A stretch of DNA of 64,000 bases from Flavobacterium sp. CBA20B-1 (GTDB taxonomy: Bacteria > Bacteroidota > Bacteroidia > Flavobacteriales > Flavobacteriaceae): the NCBI RefSeq assembly GCF_028473145.1, contig NZ_CP092370.1:2604001-2668000 (forward strand), in the 5' to 3' direction. Of the stretch, positions 17,361 through 26,802 are shown in pieces (within the stretch, counting starts at the first letter, position 1; every line of letters begins with the position of its first letter). The translations under genes and the position numbers were made by a program. The notes under the pieces are model-generated. The model saw only the letters and a program-made list of their open reading frames with translations. It did no database searches and was not told the origin of the DNA.

Positions 17361-18443
17361 GTGAAAAAAGCTTTATATATATTGCCTTTACTTTTTGGTT
17401 CGGCTTTTATGCAGGCACAAACTGCACGAAAATACTCTAATGAATTTTTAAATATTGGGGTTGATGCCGCATCATTTGGTATGGCAAACAGTGTGATTGC
17501 ACAAACCGGCGATGTGAATTCGGGTTATTGGAATCCGGCAGGATTGGTACATTTGCAAGACAAACAAATCAGTTTAATGCATGCCAGTTATTTTGCCAAT
17601 ATTGCCCAGTATGATTATGCAGCTTTCGCAATGCCTATCGATGAAAAAAGCGCTTTGGCTTTTTCTGCCATTCGCTTCGGGGTAGATGACATTATGAATA
17701 CTACTGAATTAATCGATCAAAACGGAAACATTGATTACAATAGAATTTCGCTTTTCTCTGCTGCTGATTATGCTTTTAATGTTTCATATGCCCGTAAATT
17801 ATCGGTAGAAGGTTTATCTTTAGGTACCAATGCAAAAATTGTGCGCCGAGTGATTGGCGATTTTGCAAAATCATGGGGTTTTGGCTTAGACGTGGGACTG
17901 CAATACCATACCGAAAAATGGAAATTTGGATTAATGGCTCGCGATATCACTACCACTTACAACGTTTGGAATATCAATGAAGCCGAATTTGAAAAAATTA
18001 GAGGAGCTGTGGAAGGTCAAAATCAAACACTCCCTGAAACTACCGAACTAACGTTGCCAAAACTACAACTTGGTGTGGCAAGAGATTTTGCATTATCAGA
18101 AAAATTTAACCTTACAACAGCTGCAGTTTTGCATACGGAATTTTACGAAACAAATGCTTTAATTTCCACTTCAGCTTTCAGTATTCAACCTTCTGCCGGG
18201 TTTGAATTTGGGTATGATCGAATGGTGTTTGTGCGTGCCGGTGTGGGTAATTTCCAAAACGAATTACAAATTGATAATTCTGAAAAAGTAACCTTTCAAC
18301 CCAACATTGGTTTAGGGTTCAAATATAAAGGAATTCAGGTAGATTACGCATTGACCGACATCGGTGACCAAAGTGCATCGCTGTATTCAAACATCTTTTC
18401 ACTAAAACTAGATTTAGGTATTTTTTCAAAATCAAATGACTAA
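17361..18443 (+). CDS. PorV/PorQ-family outer membrane protein
   Basis: 360-aa FadL-like beta-barrel protein of the PorV/PorQ family, which includes the type IX secretion shuttle PorV. GTG start; the signal peptide MKKALYILPLLFGSAFMQAQ fits Sec/SPI cleavage after AQ. Family marks are FLNIGVDAASFGMANSVIAQTGDVNSGYWNPAGL and the C-terminal barrel strands ending in FSLKLDLGIF. It overlaps the downstream Lnb-family gene by 8 bp, which in turn overlaps the PHP phosphatase gene by 8 bp, so the three are translationally coupled. A role as an auxiliary T9SS or cell-envelope protein is inferred. Confidence 0.88.
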   Translation: MKKALYILPLLFGSAFMQAQTARKYSNEFLNIGVDAASFGMANSVIAQTGDVNSGYWNPAGLVHLQDKQISLMHASYFANIAQYDYAAFAMPIDEKSALAFSAIRFGVDDIMNTTELIDQNGNIDYNRISLFSAADYAFNVSYARKLSVEGLSLGTNAKIVRRVIGDFAKSWGFGLDVGLQYHTEKWKFGLMARDITTTYNVWNINEAEFEKIRGAVEGQNQTLPETTELTLPKLQLGVARDFALSEKFNLTTAAVLHTEFYETNALISTSAFSIQPSAGFEFGYDRMVFVRAGVGNFQNELQIDNSEKVTFQPNIGLGFKYKGIQVDYALTDIGDQSASLYSNIFSLKLDLGIFSKSND

Positions 18444-19560
18444 TTTCATTCACACGTTTAAACAACAAATGTTATGTATTATTTGTTGTTTTTCATTTTT
18501 ATACACCCAATCACAACCTTCTTATTTAACAGAGCAAGCAGAAATTAGCGTTTTAACATGCGGAACAGGCGATGAAATGTACACCCTTTTTGGGCACACG
18601 GCGTTGCGAGTAAAAGATTTTAATCAAAATTTGGATGTGGTTTACAATTGGGGAATGTTCGATTTTAGAACACCCAATTTCTACAGCAAATTTGTAAAAG
18701 GCAATTTGCTTTATTACCTTGATGTGTCTTCTTTCAGTGACTTTTTTAACAGCTACACTTTAGACAACCGACAGGTTATAGAGCAAGAACTTCATTTGTC
18801 ATACAACCAAAAAATGGCAATTTGGAACGATATCAACAGTCAGTTAAAAGGTCCAAAGCGTTATTACACCTACGGTTTTATTAAAAACAATTGTACCACA
18901 AAGGTGGTTGATGTGATCAATAATGCCACCCAAAAACCTTTGAATGCAAACTTTCCGGCTAATAATCATTCCTATCGATTTATTTTGAATGAAGGTTTAA
19001 ATGCGCATTATTTTGAAAAATTAGGCATTAACCTGCTATTTGGATACCCAACTAACCAGCAAAATAAGTTGATCTTTTTGCCAGTAAAGCTGCAAGATGC
19101 CCTTCAATATAATCAAGAAATTGTACAAAAAGAAAAGGTACTGTATGCAAAAAAAATAGAGCAAAAAGGAATTTCACTGAATTCGGTTTACACATTGTGG
19201 GGCATTGTACTTTTAGTTGCGTTGTTTGCTTTTAAACACAGTGCTCAAAAAATCTATTTTCTAGTCACAGCCGTTTTTAGCCTGTTTTTTTTAGCAATAA
19301 GCCTTTACAGCCAACACGAAGAATTATTTTTAAATGTGTGGATTTTTTTCTACAATCCATTATTTTTTCTTGCACTTCTATTTCGTAGCATAAAAATGCT
19401 ATTTGTCGCAATAGCTTTAACCGTTATAGGGCTGATTTTTATGGGACTAGAATTAATACAGGTTGCTGCACCCTTGATAACACTGCATTTGGTCTATATT
19501 GTGGCACTATTTTTGAGAATGAGAAAGATATTACCAAAGTTAAAAGTAACCAATGTTTAG
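18436..19560 (+). CDS. Lnb-family (DUF4105) membrane protein
   Basis: 374 aa. An N-terminal signal or anchor segment (about 10-27) leads into a periplasmic DUF4105 domain with FGHTALRV (His) and NNCTTKVVD (Cys), an NlpC/P60-like Cys-His pair. From about residue 245 there are four or five membrane segments. Pfam now names this the Lnb N-terminal periplasmic domain, after a lipoprotein N-acyltransferase described in Bacteroides; I state that from memory. If orthologous, this protein would add the third acyl chain to lipoproteins, using the Cys as acyl carrier. The start ATG lies within the stop region of the PorV-like gene. Confidence 0.85.
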   Translation: MTNFIHTFKQQMLCIICCFSFLYTQSQPSYLTEQAEISVLTCGTGDEMYTLFGHTALRVKDFNQNLDVVYNWGMFDFRTPNFYSKFVKGNLLYYLDVSSFSDFFNSYTLDNRQVIEQELHLSYNQKMAIWNDINSQLKGPKRYYTYGFIKNNCTTKVVDVINNATQKPLNANFPANNHSYRFILNEGLNAHYFEKLGINLLFGYPTNQQNKLIFLPVKLQDALQYNQEIVQKEKVLYAKKIEQKGISLNSVYTLWGIVLLVALFAFKHSAQKIYFLVTAVFSLFFLAISLYSQHEELFLNVWIFFYNPLFFLALLFRSIKMLFVAIALTVIGLIFMGLELIQVAAPLITLHLVYIVALFLRMRKILPKLKVTNV

Positions 19561-20299
19561 TTTTTTAAAAAAGAAGAAAGCACTTAAAGAAATAATGCCC
19601 GATGCATTTATGGATATACATTCACATTTATTATATGGTTTAGACGACGGAAGCAAATCGTTAAACGATACAAAAAAATTAATTGAAAACTTAAAGTCGT
19701 TTGGTTTTGAGCAATTTATAACCACACCTCACACCACACCTTTGGTTTGGGAGAACACTAAAGAAGGCATTACACAGCAATATGAAAAAGTGAAAAGCGA
19801 ATTGGGTTTTTCAACTGCACAATTCAGAGTAGCATCTGAATATTTAATGGATGATTCTTTTTTAAAACGATTAGAAAATGAGCGTTTATTATGTTTAAAA
19901 GACAATTATGTGTTGGTTGAAATGTCTTATATAAATCCGCCTATTCAGTTATACGAAATAATAATGGAACTTCAATCACAGAATTACCAACCCATTTTGG
20001 CACATCCAGAACGCTATAATTTCTATAAAAGAGATTATGCAAGTTTTAAAAAGTTAAAAAGTGCGGGATGTTTGTTTCAAATGAATTTACTGAGTAGCAC
20101 AGGATATTATGGCAGCGGAATTACTGAAGTAGCCGATTATTTATTAAAAGAAAATATGTACGATTTTGTGGGAAGCGATGTGCATCACAGCAAACATATT
20201 GATGCATTTAGCAATGATTTAAAAATTAAAAACATTGATAGATTAGAAAAACTAATACCTAATAATGCATTTTTTAAGATGCATGAATCCACGTTATAA
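19553..20299 (+). CDS. PHP-domain tyrosine-protein phosphatase (CpsB/CapC/YwqE family)
   Basis: 248-aa manganese-dependent phosphatase. Metal-binding motifs are MDIHSHLLYGLDDGSK (HxH), TTPHTTP, ASEYLMD, PILAHPERY and FVGSDVHH, all in family order, so the trinuclear site looks complete. Relatives dephosphorylate tyrosine kinases controlling capsule or exopolysaccharide export. No polysaccharide genes are adjacent here; instead it is coupled to an Lnb-family gene by an 8-bp overlap. The N-terminus MFSFLKKKKALKE is basic and amphipathic and may touch the membrane. Confidence 0.9.
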   Translation: MFSFLKKKKALKEIMPDAFMDIHSHLLYGLDDGSKSLNDTKKLIENLKSFGFEQFITTPHTTPLVWENTKEGITQQYEKVKSELGFSTAQFRVASEYLMDDSFLKRLENERLLCLKDNYVLVEMSYINPPIQLYEIIMELQSQNYQPILAHPERYNFYKRDYASFKKLKSAGCLFQMNLLSSTGYYGSGITEVADYLLKENMYDFVGSDVHHSKHIDAFSNDLKIKNIDRLEKLIPNNAFFKMHESTL

Positions 20300-20300
20300 A

Positions 20301-20336
20301 AAAAAACTCCGATTGAAATTTCAATCGGAGTTTTTT
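20301..20336. terminator. Bidirectional terminator
   Basis: Perfect 36-bp palindrome centred between 20318 and 20319, with core stem CTCCGATTGAAA/TTTCAATCGGAG and A/T ends, so it works on both strands between convergent genes. Confidence 0.9.
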
Positions 20337-20356
20337 ATACCATTCAATTTAAAAAA

Positions 20357-23170
20357 CTATTTTTTAGCAGTTTCTGGTTTTAAAACAGCTATTACACGGT
20401 TTTTAGTTAAGTATTTTTTAGCTACTTCTTGAACATCTTTCACCGTTAAAGCTTTTAAGTTCTTTTCAAAATCTAAAGCTTTTTCTGGGTTTTCTTGCTC
20501 AGAGAATGCATTTGTTAAAACGCCTAACCAATATTTGTTTTCTTTCAAAGATTTCGTGTAATCGGTCATTTCACCTTCTTTGAATTTATCTAAATCCTTT
20601 GCATCTGGTCCGTTTTGCTGAATTTTTTCAACTTCTTTCAAAGTCAATTCAATTAATTTATCAGCATCTTTTGGATTGGTTGGGTACGAAATAGAGAAAT
20701 CGTAAGAACCATAAGGCAATTTGCTTAAGCTACCACGTGCACCAGCACCATACACACCGCCTTCTTTTTCGCGTAATTCTTCGATCAATTTAATCGTTAA
20801 AATTTCGCCTAAAGCTTGCATTGCTAGGTTTTCTTTTTGTGAATAAGTAGTTTCGCCACCGTAAGAAATGCGAACCGAAGCTTTGTCGTCTGTTCCTTTA
20901 AATACTTCTTTTTTGTGGATTCCTGTTTTTGCGCGGAAACCTGTATCTTTAGGTGTTTCTTTGCGATTTAAAGCAGGTAATGAAGCAATATATTTTTCCG
21001 ACATCGATTTCATTTGCTCATCGGTAACATTTCCAACAAAGAAAAATTCAAAGTCGCTTGCATCTGCAAAACGCTCTTTATACAATTCGTAAGCTTTTTT
21101 ATAATCGGTGTTGTCCCAATCTTTTTCTGTAGGAATTGGTGACGAGTAACGCGCATTGTGGCCATACATAAAATCTGAAAGCTCTATTTGGAAGAATACT
21201 TCCGGCATCGCCATAATGTTTGCTAAATAAGATTTTGTTTTGTTTTTTTCAGATTCAAACGCTTTTTCATCGTAATTCAAATCAGTGAAATATGCGTGTA
21301 CCGATTGGAATAAAAACTCTAAATCTTTTGGTGTTGCATTTCCAGAGAAACCTTCAGTGATGCCACCCACATAAGGTGATACACGATACAATTTACCTGT
21401 ATTGAATTTAGCCAAAGCATTTTGATCCATACCTGCAATACCTGCTTGTGGAACAGAACCTGATGCGTGTTGTATTTTTTTATAGGTTTCGTTGTCTATC
21501 AAGTTAAAACCACCAAAACTTCTTGCACCAAACACAATTTCATCATTTTTAAAATCGGTTTTTTTGTAGGTAACTTTTGCACCGTTTGATAGCGTTAAAG
21601 TAGTAGTACCCAACTTATCATTTTTAGTTGTATTAGTAACCTTACCTGGTTTGATTTCTTTGCGAATTAATGATTCTGCAACTACTGCATCTTCATAAGG
21701 CGTAATTTCAACTTTTGATACATCTAAAGCAGCCAATACATCTTTTTCGGTAGGTGTTTTTAATCCTTCTTTTTCAGGTCCGGTTAAGATAATCACACGG
21801 TTTTCTTCTTTGATGTATGATTGAATAACGTTGTTTACATCTTTCAATGAGATAGTTGGCAACAAATCTTTCACCAAGTTGTATTCATAATCGATTGATG
21901 GTATTGCTTCACCTTCTAAAAAGTTTCCTTGATACTGGCCAAGGTAAGCAGATGAATTGTTTTTATCTTTATCGTTAAATGCTTTTTCATAAAACGCTAA
22001 ATATTCTGTTTTTGCACGCTCTAATTCAGACTGAGTAAAACCGAATCTTTTTGCACGTTCGTTTTCTATAGCCAAAACGCGTAAAGCTTCTAATTGTTTG
22101 TCTTCGCCTGTCATAGCCATTGACTGAAAAGCTTCTTTTTCGCGCCCATACATGCTGCCGTGAAAGCTGTATCCATAAACAAATGGTGGATTTGCATCGT
22201 TGGTGTATTCTTCTAAACGCGCGTTTAGCATTTGTGAAAACAATCCTTCGATTAAATCTTTTTTATAATCGCCAACCGTTGTTGAAGGTTTTGCCTTTTC
22301 GTTGTCCTTATAAAAAATTTGTACGTTTGAAGAGGTGGCTTCTTTATCAGTGTTTACAGATATAAAGGTTTCCTTGTGATTTGGAATATCAAATGATTTG
22401 CGTTCTTTTGGATTTGCAGGGTTTTTGTATTTTCCGAAATGGCTTTTAATTTTAGCTTCCATTTCATCAACATTAATATCTCCAACCACAATAACAGCCA
22501 TTAAATTGGGGCGGTACCAATCTTTATAAAACTGACGAATTTCTTCGTGTTTAAATGTTTCTAAGTTTTCTTTTGTACCAATTGGCAAACGTTTCGCATA
22601 CATTGAATTGTAAAGCATTTTTGGCAAATAATTCTTCATCATGCGCTCATTCGCTCCTAAACGCGTACGGTATTCTTCAATAACCACACCACGCTCATCA
22701 TCAATATCTTTTCCATCTAAATTGGCATTAAATGCCCAATCTTCTAAAATCTGGAAACCCTTATCCAATTTCACAGGATCATCTGAAGGAATTGGCAAGA
22801 AATATACCGTTTCATCAAAACTAGTGTAGGCATTTAAGTGTTGTCCAAACTTCACACCAATGCTTTGAAGGTAGCTGATTAATTCATTTTTAGGAAACGT
22901 TTTGGTTCCGTTAAAAACCATGTGTTCCATAAAGTGCGCCAAACCAACTTGCTTGTCGGTTTCTAAGATTGATCCAGCGTTTAAAACCAAACGTAAATCT
23001 ACTTTTTTTTCTGGTTTTCCATTTTTACGGATGTAATACGTTAATCCGTTGTCTAATTTTCCAATACGTACATCAGGGTCTGTTGGTAGTTTTTGGTTTA
23101 AATCTACAACTTGTGCCCAAATTGATGCAGGTAAGATCAAAAGACCTAAAGTAAGTTTTTTTAAGTTCAT
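20357..23170 (-). CDS. M16 family zinc peptidase (pitrilysin-like), two-module
   Basis: 937 aa with signal peptide MNLKKLTLGLLILPASIWAQ. The N-terminal module carries the inverted zinc motif HFMEH near residue 80 and the distal Glu region (DDERGVVIEEYR). The C-terminal module (from about 510) is the catalytically silent partner with the typical RISYGGETTYSQKE and LREKEGGVYGAGARG substrate-binding stretch. Members degrade peptides in the periplasm or at the outer membrane. The length is standard for the Bacteroidota fused form. A -7 box precedes it, it appears monocistronic, and it shares a bidirectional terminator with the phosphatase gene. Confidence 0.92.
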   Translation of the reverse strand: MNLKKLTLGLLILPASIWAQVVDLNQKLPTDPDVRIGKLDNGLTYYIRKNGKPEKKVDLRLVLNAGSILETDKQVGLAHFMEHMVFNGTKTFPKNELISYLQSIGVKFGQHLNAYTSFDETVYFLPIPSDDPVKLDKGFQILEDWAFNANLDGKDIDDERGVVIEEYRTRLGANERMMKNYLPKMLYNSMYAKRLPIGTKENLETFKHEEIRQFYKDWYRPNLMAVIVVGDINVDEMEAKIKSHFGKYKNPANPKERKSFDIPNHKETFISVNTDKEATSSNVQIFYKDNEKAKPSTTVGDYKKDLIEGLFSQMLNARLEEYTNDANPPFVYGYSFHGSMYGREKEAFQSMAMTGEDKQLEALRVLAIENERAKRFGFTQSELERAKTEYLAFYEKAFNDKDKNNSSAYLGQYQGNFLEGEAIPSIDYEYNLVKDLLPTISLKDVNNVIQSYIKEENRVIILTGPEKEGLKTPTEKDVLAALDVSKVEITPYEDAVVAESLIRKEIKPGKVTNTTKNDKLGTTTLTLSNGAKVTYKKTDFKNDEIVFGARSFGGFNLIDNETYKKIQHASGSVPQAGIAGMDQNALAKFNTGKLYRVSPYVGGITEGFSGNATPKDLEFLFQSVHAYFTDLNYDEKAFESEKNKTKSYLANIMAMPEVFFQIELSDFMYGHNARYSSPIPTEKDWDNTDYKKAYELYKERFADASDFEFFFVGNVTDEQMKSMSEKYIASLPALNRKETPKDTGFRAKTGIHKKEVFKGTDDKASVRISYGGETTYSQKENLAMQALGEILTIKLIEELREKEGGVYGAGARGSLSKLPYGSYDFSISYPTNPKDADKLIELTLKEVEKIQQNGPDAKDLDKFKEGEMTDYTKSLKENKYWLGVLTNAFSEQENPEKALDFEKNLKALTVKDVQEVAKKYLTKNRVIAVLKPETAKK

Positions 23171-23190
23171 TTGTAGTATTTTAAATTTCT

Positions 23191-23198
23191 CAAAAATA
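23191..23198 (-). promoter_or_regulatory. -7 box (TATTTTTG) of the M16 peptidase gene
   Basis: CAAAAATA on the plus strand, i.e. TAnnTTTG on the minus strand, about 20 bp before the ATG; the -33 element is not clear. Confidence 0.5.
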
Positions 23199-23254
23199 GA
23201 AACATTTCTCTAAAAATAAAATTAGAAAGTGATAACAAAGTGTTAAAATACAAA

Positions 23255-23282
23255 AAAAGACTCTTTTTTACTAGAGTCTTTT
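23255..23282 (-). terminator. Terminator of the aromatic amino acid hydroxylase gene
   Basis: AAAAGACTCT (23255-23264) pairs with AGAGTCTTTT (23273-23282); T-rich on the minus strand after the stem. Confidence 0.8.
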
Positions 23283-23291
23283 AATAAAATA

Positions 23292-25025
23292 TTACAATAA
23301 ATTCAATCCGTTTGCAATTAAATGAGCCACTTCGGGTCTGTTTGCTTTTACTTGCAACAAATGTTCTAAAGCACGGTCATGAAGTGTTGGGCTTTGCTGT
23401 TTGGATAGTTCAACTATCTCAAGAGTAAGCAACCAATCTTGTGGATGTTCATGGATTAAATCATTTAAAATAGCTTCCAAATTTTCAGATGAGTGTTGTT
23501 CCCGATGACTTCTCACTTTTTGATACAAACTTTCTAAAGCTGCTCGTTCATTGGTTTTTTTCGATTTAATGGTTTGAGTGGTTGGTACATGCGTTATCAT
23601 ATCAAAACTGTTTACATCAGCCGGACCGGAAAAGGCAGAAACAATTTTTTTGCCCACCGCCATATCATAAGTACCCCATTCAGGTTGAAACAACACAGTT
23701 TCATTATGAGTAACGGTACAATTTTTAAAACTTATTAAAATGATTTCACCGCGCAGATTTCGAGAACCTGTAATAATTTCACCGGCTACCTTAATATCGC
23801 CTTCAAACTCTAATTCCACATAATTTCCTTCATATATATTGTATGCTTGCAAATCGCGTGGCCCCATATCTTCAATTGTTAAATTGATATGTTTTAAACG
23901 ACCAATAGGGCTACCAAAACCTTCGGAGTGATAAGCTGTTCCATGGTTTACCAATTCTTTTTCTCGATAAGCCAAGGCTGTTTTCCCTGTTGTTTGAATA
24001 TAAACAGGTTTACCATCGTGCTCAATCACATTAGTAAAAACACCCGAAATTTGCAAACCAGTTGAAAGTTCAATAGTTCCCAAAGCTTTAGAATGGATCA
24101 ATTTTTCAACACCACTTAAACCTCCGGTTCTCAAAGCCATTTTATTGGCAAATTCTTCTAAAACCATACTCAATTCCGCAAAATCTTTAGTCACATAAAG
24201 TTGAGGTTGTGGCTTGGTAATATCAAAACCTTGATAAGCAGCATCAATACTATAAGGTATTTTTGTTACCTTATCTGTCATACACCATTCGCTTTCGCCG
24301 ATTGATGACAATAATCCGGCACCATATATCTTTGGATTTTCAACAGTTCCAATTAAACCATATTCCACGGTCCACCAATGCAAATTGCGAATCAAAGCCA
24401 TTTCAGATGGCTCGGTGGCTTTGGCTTGCAATTCATCTACTTTGTTGCGAATGCGTTTCAATTCACTTTCAGGCGTGCCTTCTGCTTCTTCTAAAATAGA
24501 TAATTCGCGTATGGCTTCATAAATTTCATAATCGTGGGCAGATGAAATAGCTTTGCAACCAATTTCGCCAAATCGTCTTAAATATTCTGCATATTCCGGA
24601 TTTGCAATAATAGGTGCGTGCCCTGCGCCTTCATGAATGATATCAGGAGCGGGTGTATATTCAATGTTTTCAAGTTGACGAATGTCAGAAGCAATAACTA
24701 AAACGTTATAAGCCTGAAACTCCATAAAAGCGTTTGGCGGAATAAAACCATCTACCGCCACTGCAGCCCAGCCAATTTCCTTTAAAATACGGTTCATACC
24801 ATACATGCTTGGGATGCTTTCAATAGAAATACCTGTTTTTTTTAAACCTTCTAAATACGAAGAATGAGCAACTTTAGAAAGATAATCTACATTTTTGCGC
24901 ATTACATAGCGCCATACAGCTTGGTTTATAGGGGTATAATCTTCGTAGTTTTGTGGTTTTATAAATTGTTTTAGATGCTTTGGTAAACGATCAAGTAACG
25001 GATTGGTTTCAAAATGCTCGTTCAT
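23292..25025 (-). CDS. Aromatic amino acid hydroxylase (phenylalanine 4-monooxygenase type)
   Basis: Pterin- and iron-dependent hydroxylase, probably Phe to Tyr. The 2-His-1-Glu iron site is visible: HEGAGH gives H131 and H136, and WWTVEYGL gives E221. The distance from second His to Glu (85 residues) is about twice that of short bacterial PheA enzymes because of a helical insertion (REL...EEAEGTPESELKRIRNKVDELQAKATEP). The 577-aa length also includes a C-terminal extension of about 200 aa with no recognised domain, usual for the Bacteroidota form. A -7 box lies upstream and a strong terminator follows. Substrate choice (Phe, Tyr or Trp) cannot be proven from sequence. Confidence 0.9.
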   Translation of the reverse strand: MNEHFETNPLLDRLPKHLKQFIKPQNYEDYTPINQAVWRYVMRKNVDYLSKVAHSSYLEGLKKTGISIESIPSMYGMNRILKEIGWAAVAVDGFIPPNAFMEFQAYNVLVIASDIRQLENIEYTPAPDIIHEGAGHAPIIANPEYAEYLRRFGEIGCKAISSAHDYEIYEAIRELSILEEAEGTPESELKRIRNKVDELQAKATEPSEMALIRNLHWWTVEYGLIGTVENPKIYGAGLLSSIGESEWCMTDKVTKIPYSIDAAYQGFDITKPQPQLYVTKDFAELSMVLEEFANKMALRTGGLSGVEKLIHSKALGTIELSTGLQISGVFTNVIEHDGKPVYIQTTGKTALAYREKELVNHGTAYHSEGFGSPIGRLKHINLTIEDMGPRDLQAYNIYEGNYVELEFEGDIKVAGEIITGSRNLRGEIILISFKNCTVTHNETVLFQPEWGTYDMAVGKKIVSAFSGPADVNSFDMITHVPTTQTIKSKKTNERAALESLYQKVRSHREQHSSENLEAILNDLIHEHPQDWLLTLEIVELSKQQSPTLHDRALEHLLQVKANRPEVAHLIANGLNLL

Positions 25026-25065
25026 ATTTAATATAAAAGGTTTGTTATTATAAGGTTTTGAATTT

Positions 25066-25073
25066 CAAATGTA
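25066..25073 (-). promoter_or_regulatory. -7 box (TACATTTG) of the hydroxylase gene
   Basis: CAAATGTA on the plus strand, 40 bp before the ATG. No -33 element at the proper distance. Confidence 0.5.
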
Positions 25074-25147
25074 CAGTATTTTCTGCAATTTTTAAGCTAT
25101 CAGCAGTAGTTCATTTGTGTTAAATTGCATTTTTTTTGCTTTGAGTA

Positions 25148-25177
25148 TTGTTTATTAAAAAATAATACCTAAATTAG
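25148..25177 (+). promoter_or_regulatory. Possible promoter of the lipoprotein gene at 25215
   Basis: TTG (25148-25150), 19-bp spacer, TAAATTAG (25170-25177): a near-match to the phylum consensus. Confidence 0.4.
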
Positions 25178-25214
25178 CACTTATAAATTAACAATAAAAT
25201 AATATAAATCTATT

Positions 25215-26108
25215 ATGAAAAAAGTATTTTTATCTTTAGCAACAATTGCTTTTGTTGCTGCGGGTTCATTAACAGTAACATCTTGTGGAGGTGATGATTC
25301 TACACCAGTAACGCCTGTTGCACAGGATATTAAGTTAGCTTTGGTAACTGATCCTGCTGATGTTTATGCAGGTGAAGCATTTGAATTAAGTATTCAAGAA
25401 GCTGACGGCACACCAATTACAGGTGCTATTCTATATGCTAATGGAGAAGAAACAGATATCGAATCAGAAGATGGATCATTCGTTATCAATGGGCCTGCTG
25501 GTGAAGTTACTCTTAGTGCTATGTATAATGACAAGATGAGTAATGAAGTTGTAGTTAATGTTCAAGAAGCTGTTGTGGTACCTTCTGAAGGAACAGGTAC
25601 TTTTACATACAATGGAACTACGTATGACATTGACAATAGTGTTGTTGTTTTTAGAGGCTTATTTTACAAAGATAACACACAAACCGCAGTAATTGCTAGC
25701 TGGCAAATAGAGTCAGTTTCAGGAAACACAACTGCAATTGCTAGATTTACTACTCCTGCAACTCCTGCTGGTGGTGATCAATACACTTATGAAGAGCCTA
25801 CAACTACAAACACAACGGGTACAGTTACAGGTGTTTTTGAAGGTACTACATTAGCTGGACAATCTAACGAAAATGTAGTTATTAACTTTAACGCTCCTTT
25901 TGCTGATCCATTTTTCGTAGGAACATATTCTGCTTCTTCTGGAAATATCAACGGAAATCCATTTTCTTTAACTTTCGATGGAAAAACACCTCGAGTTAAT
26001 AGTTCAGGAAAATCAGCTGCAAAAGGTGTTGCTAATTTTGTTTCATCTAGAAACTCTATGAATGCTGGGAAACTTTCTGTCTTAAGCAATACGATTACTG
26101 TTAAATAA
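25215..26108 (+). CDS. Hypothetical lipoprotein, Ig-like N-terminal segment
   Basis: 297 aa with a lipoprotein signal: MKKVFLSLATIAFVAAGSL, then TVTSC with C24 as the lipidated residue. GGDD after the Cys gives the acidic run often seen in surface-exposed lipoproteins of Flavobacteriia. Residues about 38-115 resemble a bacterial Ig-like domain (KLALVTDPADVYAGEAFELSIQEADGTPITGAILYANGEE ... VVVNVQE). The rest (GTGTFTYNGTTYDIDNSVVVFRG ...) is a beta-rich, Thr/Asn-rich domain of unknown function. It is probably outer-membrane anchored. Monocistronic with its own terminator. Confidence 0.85.
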   Translation: MKKVFLSLATIAFVAAGSLTVTSCGGDDSTPVTPVAQDIKLALVTDPADVYAGEAFELSIQEADGTPITGAILYANGEETDIESEDGSFVINGPAGEVTLSAMYNDKMSNEVVVNVQEAVVVPSEGTGTFTYNGTTYDIDNSVVVFRGLFYKDNTQTAVIASWQIESVSGNTTAIARFTTPATPAGGDQYTYEEPTTTNTTGTVTGVFEGTTLAGQSNENVVINFNAPFADPFFVGTYSASSGNINGNPFSLTFDGKTPRVNSSGKSAAKGVANFVSSRNSMNAGKLSVLSNTITVK

Positions 26109-26146
26109 TTAAGAGTCTTTAATTAAATAAAGATATTGAAGTTAAG

Positions 26147-26182
26147 GTTGGGTTAGAATAATTTTCTAACTCAACTTTTTTT
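26147..26182 (+). terminator. Rho-independent terminator
   Basis: GTTGGGTTAGA (26147-26157) pairs with TCTAACTCAAC (26165-26175), 11 bp with one G-T pair, then seven T residues. Confidence 0.85.
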
Positions 26183-26235
26183 ATTTAGTAGTGCTTAATA
26201 AAATTATTAGATAAATTTAAAGTGTTTTTATTTGA

Positions 26236-26272
26236 TAAAAAAAACTGCCCCAAAATTATATTTTGAAGCAGT
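26236..26272 (-). terminator. Terminator of the Lys/Ala-rich lipoprotein gene
   Basis: ACTGC/GCAGT outer stem and CAAAAT/ATTTTG inner stem separated by a small internal loop. On the minus strand it runs into eight T residues. Confidence 0.7.
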
Positions 26273-26298
26273 CCAATTTTTTTCGTTGAAACGTCCTA

Positions 26299-26802
26299 TT
26301 ATCTGGTTTTTAAATCATCGCTAGTCAATACAGCTTTGTTTTCTGCTTTTTTAATAGCACCATCCTTAACTGTAATTGTTTTCGTTTTAATTTCTTCTTT
26401 AGCTTTTTCTACTTTTTTTTCTGCATTTTTTACAGTATTTTTAGCAGCAGCTCCAGCTTTATTAGCAGCAGCAGTTGCTTCTTGTTTTACTTCTTCTGCT
26501 GTAGAAATTGCTTCTCCTTTTAAAGTAGCTAATGCAGCTTTTGCATCATTTAATTTTTTAGTAGCTGCTTGTTTTTCTTCTACTGTAACAGCTTTTTTCA
26601 ATTCTTCTTCCGCTTCCTTGATTTTTGATTCTAAAGATTCAACTGTTTCAGCAACTTCTTCTTTAATTTCATTCAAGGTGTCTTTTGCTTGTTCTGTAAT
26701 TGAATCTAATTTGTTGTCTAAGTTTTCTTGTGCGGCATCTTTTTTACAAGATGTGAAAACTAATCCACCAATAACTGCTAATGATAAAACGATTTTTTTC
26801 AT
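26299..26802 (-). CDS. Lys/Ala/Glu-rich coiled-coil lipoprotein
   Basis: 167 aa from MKKIVLSLAVIGGLVFTSC, with lipobox Cys at 19 followed by KKD. The body is almost entirely charged, alanine-rich helix (EEVAETVESLESKIKEAEEELKKAV ... AAANKAGAAAKNTVKNAEKKVEKAKEEIK), predicted as a long coiled coil. The frame is open ten codons further up (to 26832), but the signal peptide fixes the start at 26802. The function is unknown. The composition resembles YtxH-like and LEA-like stress proteins; that is a compositional resemblance only. Confidence 0.85.
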   Translation of the reverse strand: MKKIVLSLAVIGGLVFTSCKKDAAQENLDNKLDSITEQAKDTLNEIKEEVAETVESLESKIKEAEEELKKAVTVEEKQAATKKLNDAKAALATLKGEAISTAEEVKQEATAAANKAGAAAKNTVKNAEKKVEKAKEEIKTKTITVKDGAIKKAENKAVLTSDDLKTR

